Source: Terriglobia bacterium (GTDB taxonomy: Bacteria > Acidobacteriota > Terriglobia > Terriglobales > Acidobacteriaceae). From it: 38,561 nucleotides of DNA. The notes below the pieces were generated by a model that was not told where the DNA came from, searched no databases, and saw only the letters and a program-made list of their open reading frames with translations. The translations under genes and the position numbers were made by a program. Each line of letters begins with the position of its first letter. Positions within the stretch are counted from its first letter, which is position 1. Location: the NCBI GenBank assembly GCA_020073185.1, contig JAIQFT010000036.1, positions 1 through 38,561 of the forward strand, given 5' to 3'. This document shows, one piece after another, positions 17,408 through 27,889 of the stretch.

Positions 17408-19093
17408 GTGCTCCTCGAACTGCGCGTCGAGAACTATGCGGTCCTTGATCACGTGGTGGTGGAATTCTCCGCCGGACTCAACCTGCTGACCGGCGAGACC
17501 GGCGCCGGAAAATCCATCCTGATTGACGCGCTCGCACTGTTGCTGGGCGAGAAGGCTTCCAGCGAGATCATCCGCCACGGCGCGGAGAAAGCGGTGGTAT
17601 CGGCGGCTTGCGAAGTGAACGACCATCGCGTGGCGGAAATCCTGGAACAGAACGGTATTGATTCCGAAAACGGCGAGGTGATCCTGCGGCGAGAAGTGGC
17701 TGCCGGCGGCCGTGGGCGGGTGTTCGTCAACAACCAGCCGGCGACGGTAGCCGTGCTGAAACAGCTCGCACCTTATCTCGCCTCCGTGCACGCGCAGAAC
17801 GAATCCATCCTCGGCTTCGACGCGGCCGCGCGGCTGAAGCTGCTCGACAGTTTTGCGGGCTGTGACGCGCAGCCCGTGGCGGAAGCGTTCGCCGCTTGGA
17901 ATGGCATTCGCCATCGCATTGCAGAGCTGGAGCGCGGCGAGCAGGACAAGCTGCGGCTGATCGATCTGTGGAGTTTTCAAAAAAAGGAGATCGAGGGCGC
18001 GCGAATTCAGCCCGGCGAGGACGATCGCCTGGAATCGGAAAAACGTGTTCTTGCCAACGCAGAAAAAATCTATTCGGCGGCGATGACGGCGTACGACCTG
18101 CTGTACGAGGGCGAGGCCGCGTCGGCGTCCACCTTGCGCGCTGCGTCGCGGCAGATCGAGGAGCTCGCGCGCTATGACTCCCGGTTCCAGGAGGCGCTGG
18201 CTTCCCTGGAGTCGGCGCGCATCGCCGCCGAAGACCTGGGCGCAACGCTGCGCGACTACGCCGCGGGAATCGACGCCTCGCCGGAGCGGCTGGCCGGGAT
18301 CGAAGACCGGCTCGCGTTGCTCGATCGACTCAAACGCAAATATGGCGAGTCGCTGGGGGCGGTGATTGCCTACGGCGAAGAGGTCGCGCACAAGTTGAAC
18401 GACATCGAAAACAAGGATGAAGTGCTGCGCAAACTGCGTGCCCAGTTGGCCGCCGCCGCGGAACAGTATAGGGCCGCGGCGCATGCCCTATCGCGCCAGC
18501 GGGCCGACGCCGCCCGCCGCCTGGAGAAATTGGTCGAGCAGGAGGTGAACGAGCTGGCGATGAAGGCGCGCTTCCGCGTCGAGGTCGAGGCTGCAGACGA
18601 CGAGCAGAACTGGAGCAGCTCCGGCTTCGACCAGGTGCGGTATCTGATCACCACCAATCCCGGTGAACCGTTGCGCCCGGTGGAGCAGATCGCCTCGGGC
18701 GGTGAGATGTCGCGGGTGATGCTGGCGCTGAAAGCGACGATCGAAGTGCACTCGCGGCGCAGGAAAAACGAGACGCAGCGCACGCTCGTATTTGACGAGA
18801 TTGATACCGGCATCGGCGGGCGTGCCGCAGAGGCGGTGGGCAAAAAGCTGAAGGCGCTGGCAACGACATCGCAGGTGCTCTGCATCACCCACCTGCCGCA
18901 AATTGCCTGCTTCGCCGATCATCATTACGTCATCGAAAAAAGGGAAGTGGGCGGGCGCACCCGCACCAGCGTCCGCCGCCTCGAGGATCGTGAGCGCCGC
19001 GAGGAGCTGGCGCGCATGTTGAGTGGCGCCAAGGTGACGGAGACCTCGCTCAAGCACGCCGAGCAGATGCTGAAGGCGGGCGCTCCCAGATAA
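17408..19093 (+). CDS. recN: DNA repair protein RecN
   Basis: RecN is an SMC-like ATPase that acts early in double-strand-break repair. From GTG at 17408 the 561 residues match E. coli RecN (553). The Walker A GETGAGKS is at residues 29-36. A central coiled coil with many Glu, Arg and Ala spans about 155-390. The ABC signature SGGEMSRVMLAL and Walker B LVFDEIDTGIGG (Asp463, Glu464) are followed by the ITHLPQIA motif. The GTG start is preferred because AGGA at 17397-17400 is seven bases away and LLELRVENYAVLDHV is the usual RecN beginning; reading from 17267 would add 47 unlike residues. It is divergent from tolQ. No SOS box was recognised upstream, and the RecN cofactors are elsewhere. Confidence 0.95.
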   Translation: MLLELRVENYAVLDHVVVEFSAGLNLLTGETGAGKSILIDALALLLGEKASSEIIRHGAEKAVVSAACEVNDHRVAEILEQNGIDSENGEVILRREVAAGGRGRVFVNNQPATVAVLKQLAPYLASVHAQNESILGFDAAARLKLLDSFAGCDAQPVAEAFAAWNGIRHRIAELERGEQDKLRLIDLWSFQKKEIEGARIQPGEDDRLESEKRVLANAEKIYSAAMTAYDLLYEGEAASASTLRAASRQIEELARYDSRFQEALASLESARIAAEDLGATLRDYAAGIDASPERLAGIEDRLALLDRLKRKYGESLGAVIAYGEEVAHKLNDIENKDEVLRKLRAQLAAAAEQYRAAAHALSRQRADAARRLEKLVEQEVNELAMKARFRVEVEAADDEQNWSSSGFDQVRYLITTNPGEPLRPVEQIASGGEMSRVMLALKATIEVHSRRRKNETQRTLVFDEIDTGIGGRAAEAVGKKLKALATTSQVLCITHLPQIACFADHHYVIEKREVGGRTRTSVRRLEDRERREELARMLSGAKVTETSLKHAEQMLKAGAPR

Positions 19094-19295
19094 ACTGCGC
19101 CGAGCGGGACTGGTCCCAGGCGGGCACACTCGGAATCTCGCGGCGAGCGGCGGCAGGCGAGACTTCCGGAGCTGCTAATGGACCGGCAGGCTGGATCGGA
19201 AAAACAATTACTGCAGGGCTGGGAGACAGGGCGTTGCTGTTCACGGCGCAGATAACGCTGATCGATGCTAATTCCCGCAGTGTCTGATATTTGCA

Positions 19296-19325
19296 TTGAC
19301 GATGGACACCGGGGTGGGCTAGTTT
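19296..19325 (+). promoter_or_regulatory. ispH: Candidate promoter for ispH and the hopanoid genes
   Basis: TTGACG at 19296-19301 matches a sigma-70 -35 at five of six positions. TAGTTT at 19320-19325, 18 bases on, is a weak -10. It lies about 60 bases before the ispH ATG, in the 289-base gap after recN. Nothing else clearly structured was seen in that gap. Confidence 0.28.
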
Positions 19326-19382
19326 GGAAGGTAATGTTCCTAGAGTGGGGATTACCGGCTCCGGGCGGCCGGCCAGGCATTC

Positions 19383-20360
19383 ATGACTGACAACGACCAG
19401 AAGTCGCTTTTGCTGCTGAAGCCACGTGGCTTTTGCGCCGGCGTGGTGCGCGCCATTGATATCGTGCGCATCGCGCTGGAAACCTTTGGGCCGCCGATTT
19501 ACGTCCGCAAGGAGATTGTCCATAACCGCTACGTGGTAGAGGAACTCTCCGCCAAGGGCGCAATCTTTGTGGACGGCGTGGACGAGGTTCCGACGGGCGA
19601 GCGGGTTATCTACAGCGCGCACGGCGTTGCGCCCGAAGTTCGCAAGGCCAGCGAGTTGCGCAACCTGCGGGTGATCGACGCCACCTGCCCGCTGGTGACG
19701 AAAGTCCACGTCGAGGCGGTTCGCTTCGCCAAAGAGGGCTACTCGCTGATCCTGATCGGCCATCGCGACCACGACGAGGTGATCGGCACCCTGGGAGAAG
19801 CGCCCGGCGTGACCCAGGTGGTCGGCTCGGCGCGAGAGGTCGAGAACTTGCATGTGCCGGACCCGAACCGGGTTGCGTACCTCACGCAGACCACTCTCAG
19901 CCTGGACGAGACGCGCGACATCGTCGAGGCGCTGGAAATAAAGTTTCCCAATATCAGGGGACCGCTCGCGCAGGACATCTGCTACGCCACCGAGAATCGC
20001 CAGACCGCGGTGAAGCACATCGCCAGCGAGGTGGATTTGCTGCTGGTGGTGGGATCGGATAACAGCTCCAACTCCAAGCGCCTGGTCGAGGTCGCGGGAA
20101 GCCTGCGTACGCCGGCTTACTTGATCGAAAACTACCGCGCCATCAAGTCGGAGTGGCTGGAGGCGGTGAGAAATGTGGCCGTAACTGCGGGAGCGTCGGC
20201 GCCGGAGTGCCTGGTGGAAGAGGTGGTCCAATACCTCCGCGGCAGGGGTTATACCAACCTCCGGGAAGTGGAAGTGATGCCGGAAAACGTCCGCTTTGGA
20301 CTGCCGCCGGAGATCGTCGAGGCGATCGGCAGCGCTCCGGCCACGGTGGCGGCAGAATAA
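19383..20360 (+). CDS. ispH: 4-hydroxy-3-methylbut-2-enyl diphosphate reductase
   Basis: IspH performs the last step of the MEP pathway, reducing HMBPP to isopentenyl and dimethylallyl diphosphate in the cytoplasm. The 325 residues keep the three [4Fe-4S] cysteines: Cys18 (PRGFCAGV), Cys102 (IDATCPLV) and Cys200 (DICYAT). Substrate histidines are seen in IVHNRYV (His47) and YSAHGVAPEV (His80). The serines and asparagine of SDNSSNSKRL near residue 220 complete the active site. The length is typical. The ATG at 19383 opens the family-like start LLLLKPRGFCAG. It lies 46 bases before shc on the same strand. Placing a precursor gene at the head of a hopanoid locus suggests that supply of C5 units is coordinated with squalene and hopene production. 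Confidence 0.97.
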   Translation: MTDNDQKSLLLLKPRGFCAGVVRAIDIVRIALETFGPPIYVRKEIVHNRYVVEELSAKGAIFVDGVDEVPTGERVIYSAHGVAPEVRKASELRNLRVIDATCPLVTKVHVEAVRFAKEGYSLILIGHRDHDEVIGTLGEAPGVTQVVGSAREVENLHVPDPNRVAYLTQTTLSLDETRDIVEALEIKFPNIRGPLAQDICYATENRQTAVKHIASEVDLLLVVGSDNSSNSKRLVEVAGSLRTPAYLIENYRAIKSEWLEAVRNVAVTAGASAPECLVEEVVQYLRGRGYTNLREVEVMPENVRFGLPPEIVEAIGSAPATVAAE

Positions 20361-20406
20361 ATTCGTAGGAGGAGGGTTCGGGCGGGTTTTTCCCCCAGAA
20401 ACCCCG

Positions 20407-22379
20407 ATGAGGTTCGGCAAGATCGACGACATGTTCAGCCGCGTCGCCGCCGCCATGGATGCGGCGCGCAAGCACCTGTTCTCCACCCAACATGAGGATG
20501 GGTACTGGTGTGGCGAGCTCGAGGCGGATTCCACCCTCGAGTCCGACTACATCATGATGCACACTCTCCTCGGCACGGGCGATCCCAAGAGATTTCACAA
20601 GGCTGCCCGCTGGATCATCGAACACCAGAACGAGGATGGCGGCTGGCCGATATTTCCCGGCGGACCTTCCGATATCAGTGCTTCCGTGAAGGCGTATTTC
20701 GCCCTCAAGCTGGCCGGATACAGCGCCGAAGACCCGTTGCTGGCGCGCGCCTGCCGCAAGATTCACGAACTCGGCGGACCGACCTCCGCCAACACCTACA
20801 CCAAGATTTACCTGTGTTTCCTCGGGCAGTACGACTGGTTCGCCGTGCCCGCCATCCCGCCGGAAATCGTCCTGTTTCCCAACTGGTCCTGGTTCAACAT
20901 CTACGAAATTTCGTCGTGGTCCCGCGCCATCTTCATCCCGCTGGCCATCGTGTACGCCAAGAAGCCGTACAAGAAAATTCCCCCGGAGCTGGGAATCGAG
21001 GAACTGTTCCCCGGCGGCCGGGACAACTGCAACCTGTACCTTCACTGGGATTCCAAGATCGTCAGTTGGCGGAATTTTTTCCTGTTTCTCGACCGGGCCA
21101 CGCACTGGTTCGAGCGTTTCCATATCCGGCCGCTGCGTAACATAGCGCTGCGTGCCGCGGAAGAGTGGATGCTGGAGCGCGTCGAGATGAGTGACGGCCT
21201 GGGCGCGATTTACCCGGCCATGATGAATTCCATCATCGCGCTGCGCTGCCTGGGCTACTCGGTGGACGACCCGCAATTCATCCGCGCCCTCGATGAATTC
21301 GAGGCGTTGGGCATCGAGGAAGAGACCACCTTCCGCATGCAGCCTTGCAAGTCACCGGTCTGGGACACGGTCTATGCTCTTTATGCGCTGGGCGAGGGTG
21401 GCGCCGGCGCCAAAGACCCGCGTATGGTCGCCGCCGCCGACTGGGTGCTCAAGAAGCAGGTCACGCACAAAGGCGACTGGTCGATGAAGGACCGGAAAGG
21501 CCAGCCCGCCGGCTGGTATTTCGAATTCAACAACGAGTTCTATCCCGACGTGGACGACACCGCGCAGGCCTGCCTCGCGCTCGACCACGTCGACCATCCT
21601 AACGAGCGCTACCAGCACGAGTCAGTCACCCGCGCCATTGACTGGGTGTTCTCCATGCAGTGCAAGAATGGCGGCTGGGCGTCGTTTGATAAGGACAACG
21701 ACAAGCTGGTGTTCCAGTACATCCCGTTCGCCGACCACAATGCCATGCTGGATCCGGCGACCGTGGACATCACCGGGCGCGTGCTGGAAATGCTGGCGGC
21801 ACACGGCTACACGCGCGAGGATCATCGCGTCCAGCGGGCCATTGATTTCATCCTCAGGGAGCAGGAGCCCGATGGCTGCTGGTTCGGCCGCTGGGGCTGC
21901 AATTACATCTATGGCACCCACCTGGTGCTGCGCGGGCTGGAAGCGATCGGCATCGACCACCATGAGCCGTATATTCAGCAGGCGGCTGAATGGCTGCGCA
22001 TGGTGCAGAACCCGGATGGCGGTTGGGGCGAGAGCCTCTGGTCGTATCACGATCCGGCCGCCCGCGGGGTCGGGCCGAGCACGGCTTCGCAGACGGCGTG
22101 GGCGATTCTCGGGTTGCTCGCGGCGGGCGATACCCGCAGCGACTCCGTCCACAAAGGAATCGTTTACTTGCTGAAGACGCAAAGGCGCGACGGATCCTGG
22201 TGGGAGAAGTGGTACACCGGTACCGGCTTCCCCAAGGTTTTCTATCTCAAGTACAACATGTACGCCGAGTATTTTCCGTTGCTGGCGTTAGCCAACTATC
22301 AAAAAGCCATGACCGCCGCCGATGCCGCCGTCCGGCCGGCCGATAACCGCGCGCCGGAGCGGGAATTGGGAGAAGCGTA

Positions 22380-22380
<1 letters not shown>
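20407..22380 (+). CDS. shc: Squalene-hopene cyclase
   Basis: The enzyme (HpnF) folds squalene into hopene and hopanol at the cytoplasmic membrane. The 657 residues agree with known cyclases (about 630-680). The catalytic DXDD motif is DVDDT at Asp381-Asp384, close to position 374-377 in the Alicyclobacillus enzyme. Several QW repeats are visible (for example QNEDGGWPIF, MQCKNGGWASFD, VQNPDGGWGESLWSY and QRRDGSWWEKW). The typical TGFPKVFYLKYNMYAEYFPLLAL segment ends the protein. The ATG at 20407 fits the family start. A purine-rich AGGAGGAGGG at 20366-20376 lies too far upstream to serve it directly, so initiation is somewhat uncertain. The stop overlaps the hpnH ATG by one base (TAATG), so the two are translationally coupled. 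Confidence 0.97.
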
Positions 22381-23497
<1,117 letters not shown>

Positions 23498-23501
<4 letters not shown>

Positions 23502-23938
23502 CCGGCCGTGAAGCAGGACATCGCGCCCAACTGCACCTGCCCGATCCCGACAGCCTGGAAGTGGTCGAACCCGGCGCGCGCGAAAAACTCGAGGGCTGGG
23601 TCCCGGACCTCGCCGATGAAAACGACCTTCGCGACGCCCTGGAGCGCGCCTTCGACTATCGTGGCGATGTGCTGATCACGCGCAAGGACGGCGACAGGAT
23701 CGAGGGATACTTATTCGACCGCCGCACCGGCCCAACTCTGGCCGACTCGTTTGTCCGCCTGTTGCCGAAGGACGGGACCGGCAAAATCTCAATATCCTAC
23801 GCCGACATTGCCGGCCTTGCCTTCACCGGCCGCGACATGGCTGCCGGCAAAAGCTGGGAGGCGTGGGTTCGCCAGTACTGGGAACGCAAGGCCGCGGGCG
23901 AGCAAGACATTTCGCTGCAGCCCGAGAAGCTCGATTAA
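23498..23938 (+). CDS. Uncharacterised 146-residue protein within the hopanoid operon
   Basis: I do not recognise the family. The start is a TTG at 23498 that overlaps the hpnH stop (TTGA), with AGGAGA at 23485-23490 seven bases before it, so translation from here is likely. The first 45 residues are acidic and probably helical. A compact beta-rich core follows (about 50-115): RGDVLITRKDGDRIEGYLFDR, a turn, VRLLPKDGTGKISISYADIAGLAFTG. The strand pattern with a Gly-Asp-x2-x-Gly turn is reminiscent of Sm-like or SH3-like small barrels, but this is a visual impression. The tail is helical and basic with two Trp (SWEAWVRQYWERKAAG). No signal peptide or membrane segment is present. Position between hpnH and hpnA suggests a role in C35 hopanoid formation or its regulation. 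Confidence 0.75.
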
Positions 23939-23953
23939 GCCGGCTGCGATGTG

Positions 23954-24952
23954 ATGAGGGCGTTCGTAACAGGAGCGTCGGGTTTTGTCGGAAGCCACGT
24001 GGCGCGCGCGTTGGCCGATAGGGGCGCCGAACTGCGGCTCTTGATGCGGGCGTCGAGTCCGACGAAGAATGTCGAAGCGCTGAAGGCCGACCGCGTCATC
24101 GGCGACTTGTGCGAAGCTGACAAGCTGCGCTCGGCGATCGGCGGCTGCGACGCCGTTTTTCATGTCGCCGCCGACTACCGTTTGTGGACGCGCGACGCCG
24201 CCGACATGCGGTCCATGTATCGCTGCAATGTCGAAGGCACGCGCGGATTAATTGACGCGGCGCGGCAGGCGGGCGTGCGGCGGATTGTGTATTGCTCCAG
24301 TGTGGCGACCATGGGTTTCACCGGCAATGGCCGTCCTGCCGATGAAAATTCACCGGTGGAGTTGAAGGGCATGATCGGCCACTACAAGCGCTCGAAGTTC
24401 ATCGCCGAACAGGTGGCGATCGCAGCCGGAAAATCCGGCGGCGACGTGGTCGTCGTGAATCCCACCACGCCGGTTGGCGAGTACGATGTTAAGCCGACGC
24501 CGACGGGACGAATCCTTGTCGATTTCCTGCAGCGCAAGTTTCCGGCCTACGTGGATACCGGGCTCAACGTCGTGGACGTGCGCGAAGTCGCGCGCGGACA
24601 CATCGCCGCCTTCGAGCAGGGAAGAGCGGGAGAACGCTACATCCTGGGCGGCGAGAATCTGACTTTGAAACAGATCTTGGACAAGCTGGCCTCGATCACC
24701 GGACTGGCCGCGCCGACCCTGCGCCTGCCCTATGTGTTCGCGCTTGCCGCGGGCGTCGCGGACACCGTGGTCACCGGGAAAATCCTGCGCCGTGAGCCGC
24801 GAGTTACGCTCGACGCCGTGCGTATGGGCCGCAAAAAAATGTGGGTTTCGTCAGAGAAGGCGGAGCGCGAGTTGGGTTGGAAGATAGTGTCGGTCGACGA
24901 TGCCTTGCGTCGCGCCGTCGCGTGGTTTCGTGCCAACGGTTATGCCGGTTGA
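23954..24952 (+). CDS. hpnA: Hopanoid-associated NAD-dependent epimerase/dehydratase HpnA
   Basis: HpnA is a short-chain (extended SDR) enzyme found in hopanoid clusters; its exact reaction is not settled. The protein starts RAFVTGASGFVGSHVARAL with the nucleotide-binding GxxGFVG at residues 7-13. DAVFHVAADYRLW follows, then the catalytic Tyr-x3-Lys in GHYKRSKFIAE, and NPTTPVGEYDVKPTPTGRI. These details match HpnA rather than a general epimerase. The ATG at 23954 (332 residues) is chosen; a GTG one codon earlier is equally possible. It follows the 146-residue gene by 15 bases and its end overlaps hpnG by 11 bases, so it belongs to the same operon. Confidence 0.92.
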   Translation: MRAFVTGASGFVGSHVARALADRGAELRLLMRASSPTKNVEALKADRVIGDLCEADKLRSAIGGCDAVFHVAADYRLWTRDAADMRSMYRCNVEGTRGLIDAARQAGVRRIVYCSSVATMGFTGNGRPADENSPVELKGMIGHYKRSKFIAEQVAIAAGKSGGDVVVVNPTTPVGEYDVKPTPTGRILVDFLQRKFPAYVDTGLNVVDVREVARGHIAAFEQGRAGERYILGGENLTLKQILDKLASITGLAAPTLRLPYVFALAAGVADTVVTGKILRREPRVTLDAVRMGRKKMWVSSEKAERELGWKIVSVDDALRRAVAWFRANGYAG

Positions 24953-25658
24953 GATCGCCATCATCGCCGCCATGGAACGCGAGGTCCGGTCGCTGGTGCG
25001 CCACTGGCCCCGCCGGGACTTGGCCGCCAGCGATCTCACGCTCCCGGCATTTGCCGGCGACGGCGTCCTGGTGATTTGTTCCGGCATCGGCGCCAGGCTT
25101 GCCCGCCAGGCGGCGGTGGCGGTTTTTGCTTCCCACCGTCCGCGCGTAATAGTCTCCGCGGGTTTGGCTGGGGCGCTGGATTCGAGCTTGGAGGTGGGGA
25201 CAATCTTTCAGCCGGCAACGGTCGTGGATGCGGCTACCGGTGCGCGTTTCAACGCCTGCGGCGGCAGCGGCATACTGCTCACCGTCCCGTCGGTGCTGGA
25301 CCGCGACGCCAAGGGCCGCCTCACCGGTTCGTACGGCGCCGCAGCCGCCGACATGGAAGCTGCCGGGGTCGCGCTGGTCGCCGGCCAACACGGCTGTGGG
25401 TTTATCGCCCTGAAGGCAATATCGGACGTGGCCGGCTTTCCCATGCCGTCGTTCGAACGTTTCATCGACGCGCGCGGCCGTCTTCGAACCGCGCGCTTGC
25501 TGCTCGCGTCCGCTGTACGGCCTGCACGTTGGCTGGCGCTGGCGCGGTTGGGAATAAATTCAAGCCATGCCTCCCGCGAGCTTTCCCGGGCGCTGGCTCA
25601 TCTGATTGAGCAGGAAGGGGCGGCGCTGCAACCGGCGCTGTCCGGCAATAGGAGCTGA
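24942..25658 (+). CDS. hpnG: Adenosylhopane nucleosidase/phosphorylase HpnG
   Basis: HpnG removes adenine from adenosylhopane, giving (phospho)ribosylhopane. The 238 residues are of the purine nucleoside phosphorylase/MTA-SAH nucleosidase fold. Glu12 in IIAAMEREV corresponds to the catalytic glutamate of MTA nucleosidase. AADMEAAGVA (Met138, Glu139) forms the ribose-binding pair. LKAISDVAG carries the purine-contacting Asp162. SGIGARLARQAA is the phosphate-loop-like segment. The ATG at 24942 overlaps the hpnA end by 11 bases; a longer frame from 24900 was rejected. The stop overlaps the first dehydrogenase start (TGATG at 25656-25660), tying that enzyme to the step after HpnG. Confidence 0.9.
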   Translation: MPVEIAIIAAMEREVRSLVRHWPRRDLAASDLTLPAFAGDGVLVICSGIGARLARQAAVAVFASHRPRVIVSAGLAGALDSSLEVGTIFQPATVVDAATGARFNACGGSGILLTVPSVLDRDAKGRLTGSYGAAAADMEAAGVALVAGQHGCGFIALKAISDVAGFPMPSFERFIDARGRLRTARLLLASAVRPARWLALARLGINSSHASRELSRALAHLIEQEGAALQPALSGNRS

Positions 25659-26794
25659 TGTCGGTCGCCACACAAACCGGAACCCGGCGAGACATCCCGT
25701 CCGTCCCTGCCGCCATGCGGGCCGCCGTTTACCACGGGAAGGATGACGTCCGGCTGGAAGCGGTGCCTGTTCCCAGAATCGGTCCCGGCGAACTGCTCAT
25801 CAAGGTGCATACTTGCGGCATTTGCGGCACCGACCTGAAGAAAATCGGCACTGGCTCACATTCCGCGCCCCGCATTTTCGGCCACGAAACCGCCGGTGTG
25901 GTCGTGCAGACAGGGGAAAGCGTAAGCGGTTACGCAGTGGGCGATCGGGTGAGCGTTTTCCATCACATCCCCTGTGGCGAGTGTTTCTATTGCCGTCACA
26001 GGGTGTTTGCCCAATGTCCCGTTTACAAACGGGTAGGATGTACGGCGGGCTTTGAGCCCAGCGGCGGCGGCTTTTCTGACTATGTCCGCGTGATGGACTG
26101 GATCCTGGCCCGGGGCGGGGTGGTGAAGCTCCCCGATGGGGTGTCCTTTGAACAGGCATCCTTCATTGAGCCGATCAACACCTGCATGAAGGGCATCCAG
26201 ACCCTGCGCCTGCAAGCGGGCGAGACGGTCTTCGTGATTGGACAGGGACCCATCGGTATCGTGTTGGGAGCATTAGCCCAACGAGCAGGTGCAAAGGTAT
26301 TCACTTCCGATTTGTTCCCCCAGAGGCTTACAATAGCGGCTGGGTTCGGCCTTAGCGGGTCCATTGATGCCTCGCACTCCGATTCCGTTCAAACCGTGCG
26401 CCAGTGGACCGAGGGGCGTGGGGCCGATGCCGTCATTCTGGCGGTTGCCGGCACGTCGCTGATACGCACAGCCATCGAGGCTGCGCGCTCTGGTGGCAGG
26501 ATCTTACTGTTCGCCCAGACGGTTCGAGGAGAGGCCGTCATCGATCCCGCCGCAATCTGTGTTGACGAGAAGAGTCTGTTGGGCTCATACAGCGCTTCCA
26601 TTGACCTCCAGGAGGAAGCTGTGAGTTTTGTTTGCCGCCGAGAAATGGACTTGGAGCGGCTCATTACGCACCGTTTTCCCCTGGCAAAAGCGGTGGAAGC
26701 ACTGAATTTAGCTGCTCATCCCCGGCCCGAATCGATGAAGGTTGTCATACAGCCGGGGTTGGAACCCGAACCTCAAGTGGGCCCTTCACCATAG
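25658..26794 (+). CDS. Zinc-dependent medium-chain dehydrogenase A in the hopanoid operon
   Basis: This is a polyol/threonine dehydrogenase-like oxidoreductase of 378 residues. The catalytic zinc ligands appear as Cys56 (GICGTDL), His76-Glu77 (FGHETAG) and Glu171 (FIEP). The structural zinc cysteines are Cys106, 109, 112 and 120. The Rossmann loop is GQGPIG (195-200), and Asp218 at the end of the second strand favours NAD(H). The ATG at 25658 has AGGAG at 25650-25654 and overlaps the hpnG stop (TGATG), so it is translated with hpnG. The first 18 residues are an extension before the usual family start. In context it may oxidise or reduce the sugar-derived side chain of ribosylhopane (inference). 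A sugar alcohol dehydrogenase unrelated to hopanoids cannot be excluded. Confidence 0.88.
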   Translation: MSVATQTGTRRDIPSVPAAMRAAVYHGKDDVRLEAVPVPRIGPGELLIKVHTCGICGTDLKKIGTGSHSAPRIFGHETAGVVVQTGESVSGYAVGDRVSVFHHIPCGECFYCRHRVFAQCPVYKRVGCTAGFEPSGGGFSDYVRVMDWILARGGVVKLPDGVSFEQASFIEPINTCMKGIQTLRLQAGETVFVIGQGPIGIVLGALAQRAGAKVFTSDLFPQRLTIAAGFGLSGSIDASHSDSVQTVRQWTEGRGADAVILAVAGTSLIRTAIEAARSGGRILLFAQTVRGEAVIDPAAICVDEKSLLGSYSASIDLQEEAVSFVCRREMDLERLITHRFPLAKAVEALNLAAHPRPESMKVVIQPGLEPEPQVGPSP

Positions 26795-26828
26795 GTTCCG
26801 CGGGCGGCACAAAAGGGAAGGAAAGCTA

Positions 26829-27878
26829 GTGAATGGACATATGACAGCTGCGGTCCTCTATGGTAAGGAGGACGTTAAGATTGAGCGAGTGCCTATCCCC
26901 CGGGTGGGACATGGAGAGGCCCTCATCAAGGTACAAGTCGCTCTGACCTGCGGCACCGATCTCAAAGTGTACCAGCGCGGATACCACGCCCGCATGATCG
27001 TTCCGCCCGCTCTTTTCGGCCACGAACTGGCGGGGGTGATCGAGGAGGTCGGAGCCGGCGTCAAGGGTTTCCGCTCCGGCATGCGGGTGGTGGCGCTGAA
27101 TTCGGCGCCCTGCCAGATGTGCTTCTACTGTTCCAAGCACCAGGAGAACCTCTGCGAGGATCTGCTCTTTAACAATGGCGCCTATGCCGAGTACATCAAG
27201 ATTCCGCGCCGGATTGTCGAAAGCAACATGCTGGCCGTGCCCAGCAATGTCAGCTATGAAGAAGCGGCCATGGTCGAGCCGCTGGCCTGCGTGCTGCGCG
27301 GCCTGCACGAGACCAACGTCGAAATCGGCGACACCGTGGTCGTCATCGGCGGCGGACCCATCGGCCTGATGTTCGTCCAAGTCGCCAAGCTCACCGGATG
27401 CAACGTTATCTCCGTGGCCAAGCGCGATTCCCAGGTTTCTGCGGCCAAGCGCCTGGGCGCCGACGACGTCGTCCAGATCACCCAGGTGCAGGACGCCGTG
27501 GATGCCGTGCGCGCGCTTACCCCGGACCGCCGCGGCGCGGATGTGGTCATCGAGGCGGTCGGACGTCCCGAGGCCTGGGAATGGTCCATTGATATGGTAC
27601 GCAAGGGCGGCACCGTCAATTTCTTCGGCGGATGCGCCAGCGGGACCAAGGTCGCCCTCGACACCAATCGCTTGCACTACTCCGAGATTTCGCTGAAGGC
27701 CACCTTTCATCACACTCCGGAAACGGTTCGCAAGGCCTTTGCCCTGATCGCGGAACGCAAGATCCGCGGTGCGGATTACATTACCGGCGAGGCGCCGCTC
27801 TCGCGCTTGCAGCAAGTGCTACGCCACATGCTGAACCGCAACGGCGACATCAAGACCGCCATCATCCCCGGGCACTGA
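26829..27878 (+). CDS. Zinc-dependent medium-chain dehydrogenase B in the hopanoid operon
   Basis: This is a second sorbitol-dehydrogenase-like enzyme, paralogous to its neighbour (AAV-x-x-GK-x-DV near both starts). Catalytic zinc ligands are Cys41 (TCGTDL), His65-Glu66 (FGHELAG) and Glu150 (MVEP). Structural cysteines are Cys95, 98, 101 and 109. The Rossmann loop is GGGPIG. At the position of the NAD-binding Asp of the neighbour it has Ala197-Lys198-Arg199, which suggests NADP(H) use. GTG at 26829 (349 residues) is chosen for the AAGGAA just upstream; ATG at 26841 is the alternative. It begins 34 bases after dehydrogenase A and is followed by a terminator-like hairpin. A reductive role after HpnG would fit the cofactor signature (inference). 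Confidence 0.88.
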   Translation: MNGHMTAAVLYGKEDVKIERVPIPRVGHGEALIKVQVALTCGTDLKVYQRGYHARMIVPPALFGHELAGVIEEVGAGVKGFRSGMRVVALNSAPCQMCFYCSKHQENLCEDLLFNNGAYAEYIKIPRRIVESNMLAVPSNVSYEEAAMVEPLACVLRGLHETNVEIGDTVVVIGGGPIGLMFVQVAKLTGCNVISVAKRDSQVSAAKRLGADDVVQITQVQDAVDAVRALTPDRRGADVVIEAVGRPEAWEWSIDMVRKGGTVNFFGGCASGTKVALDTNRLHYSEISLKATFHHTPETVRKAFALIAERKIRGADYITGEAPLSRLQQVLRHMLNRNGDIKTAIIPGH

Positions 27879-27889
27879 ATAGGCTCGCA

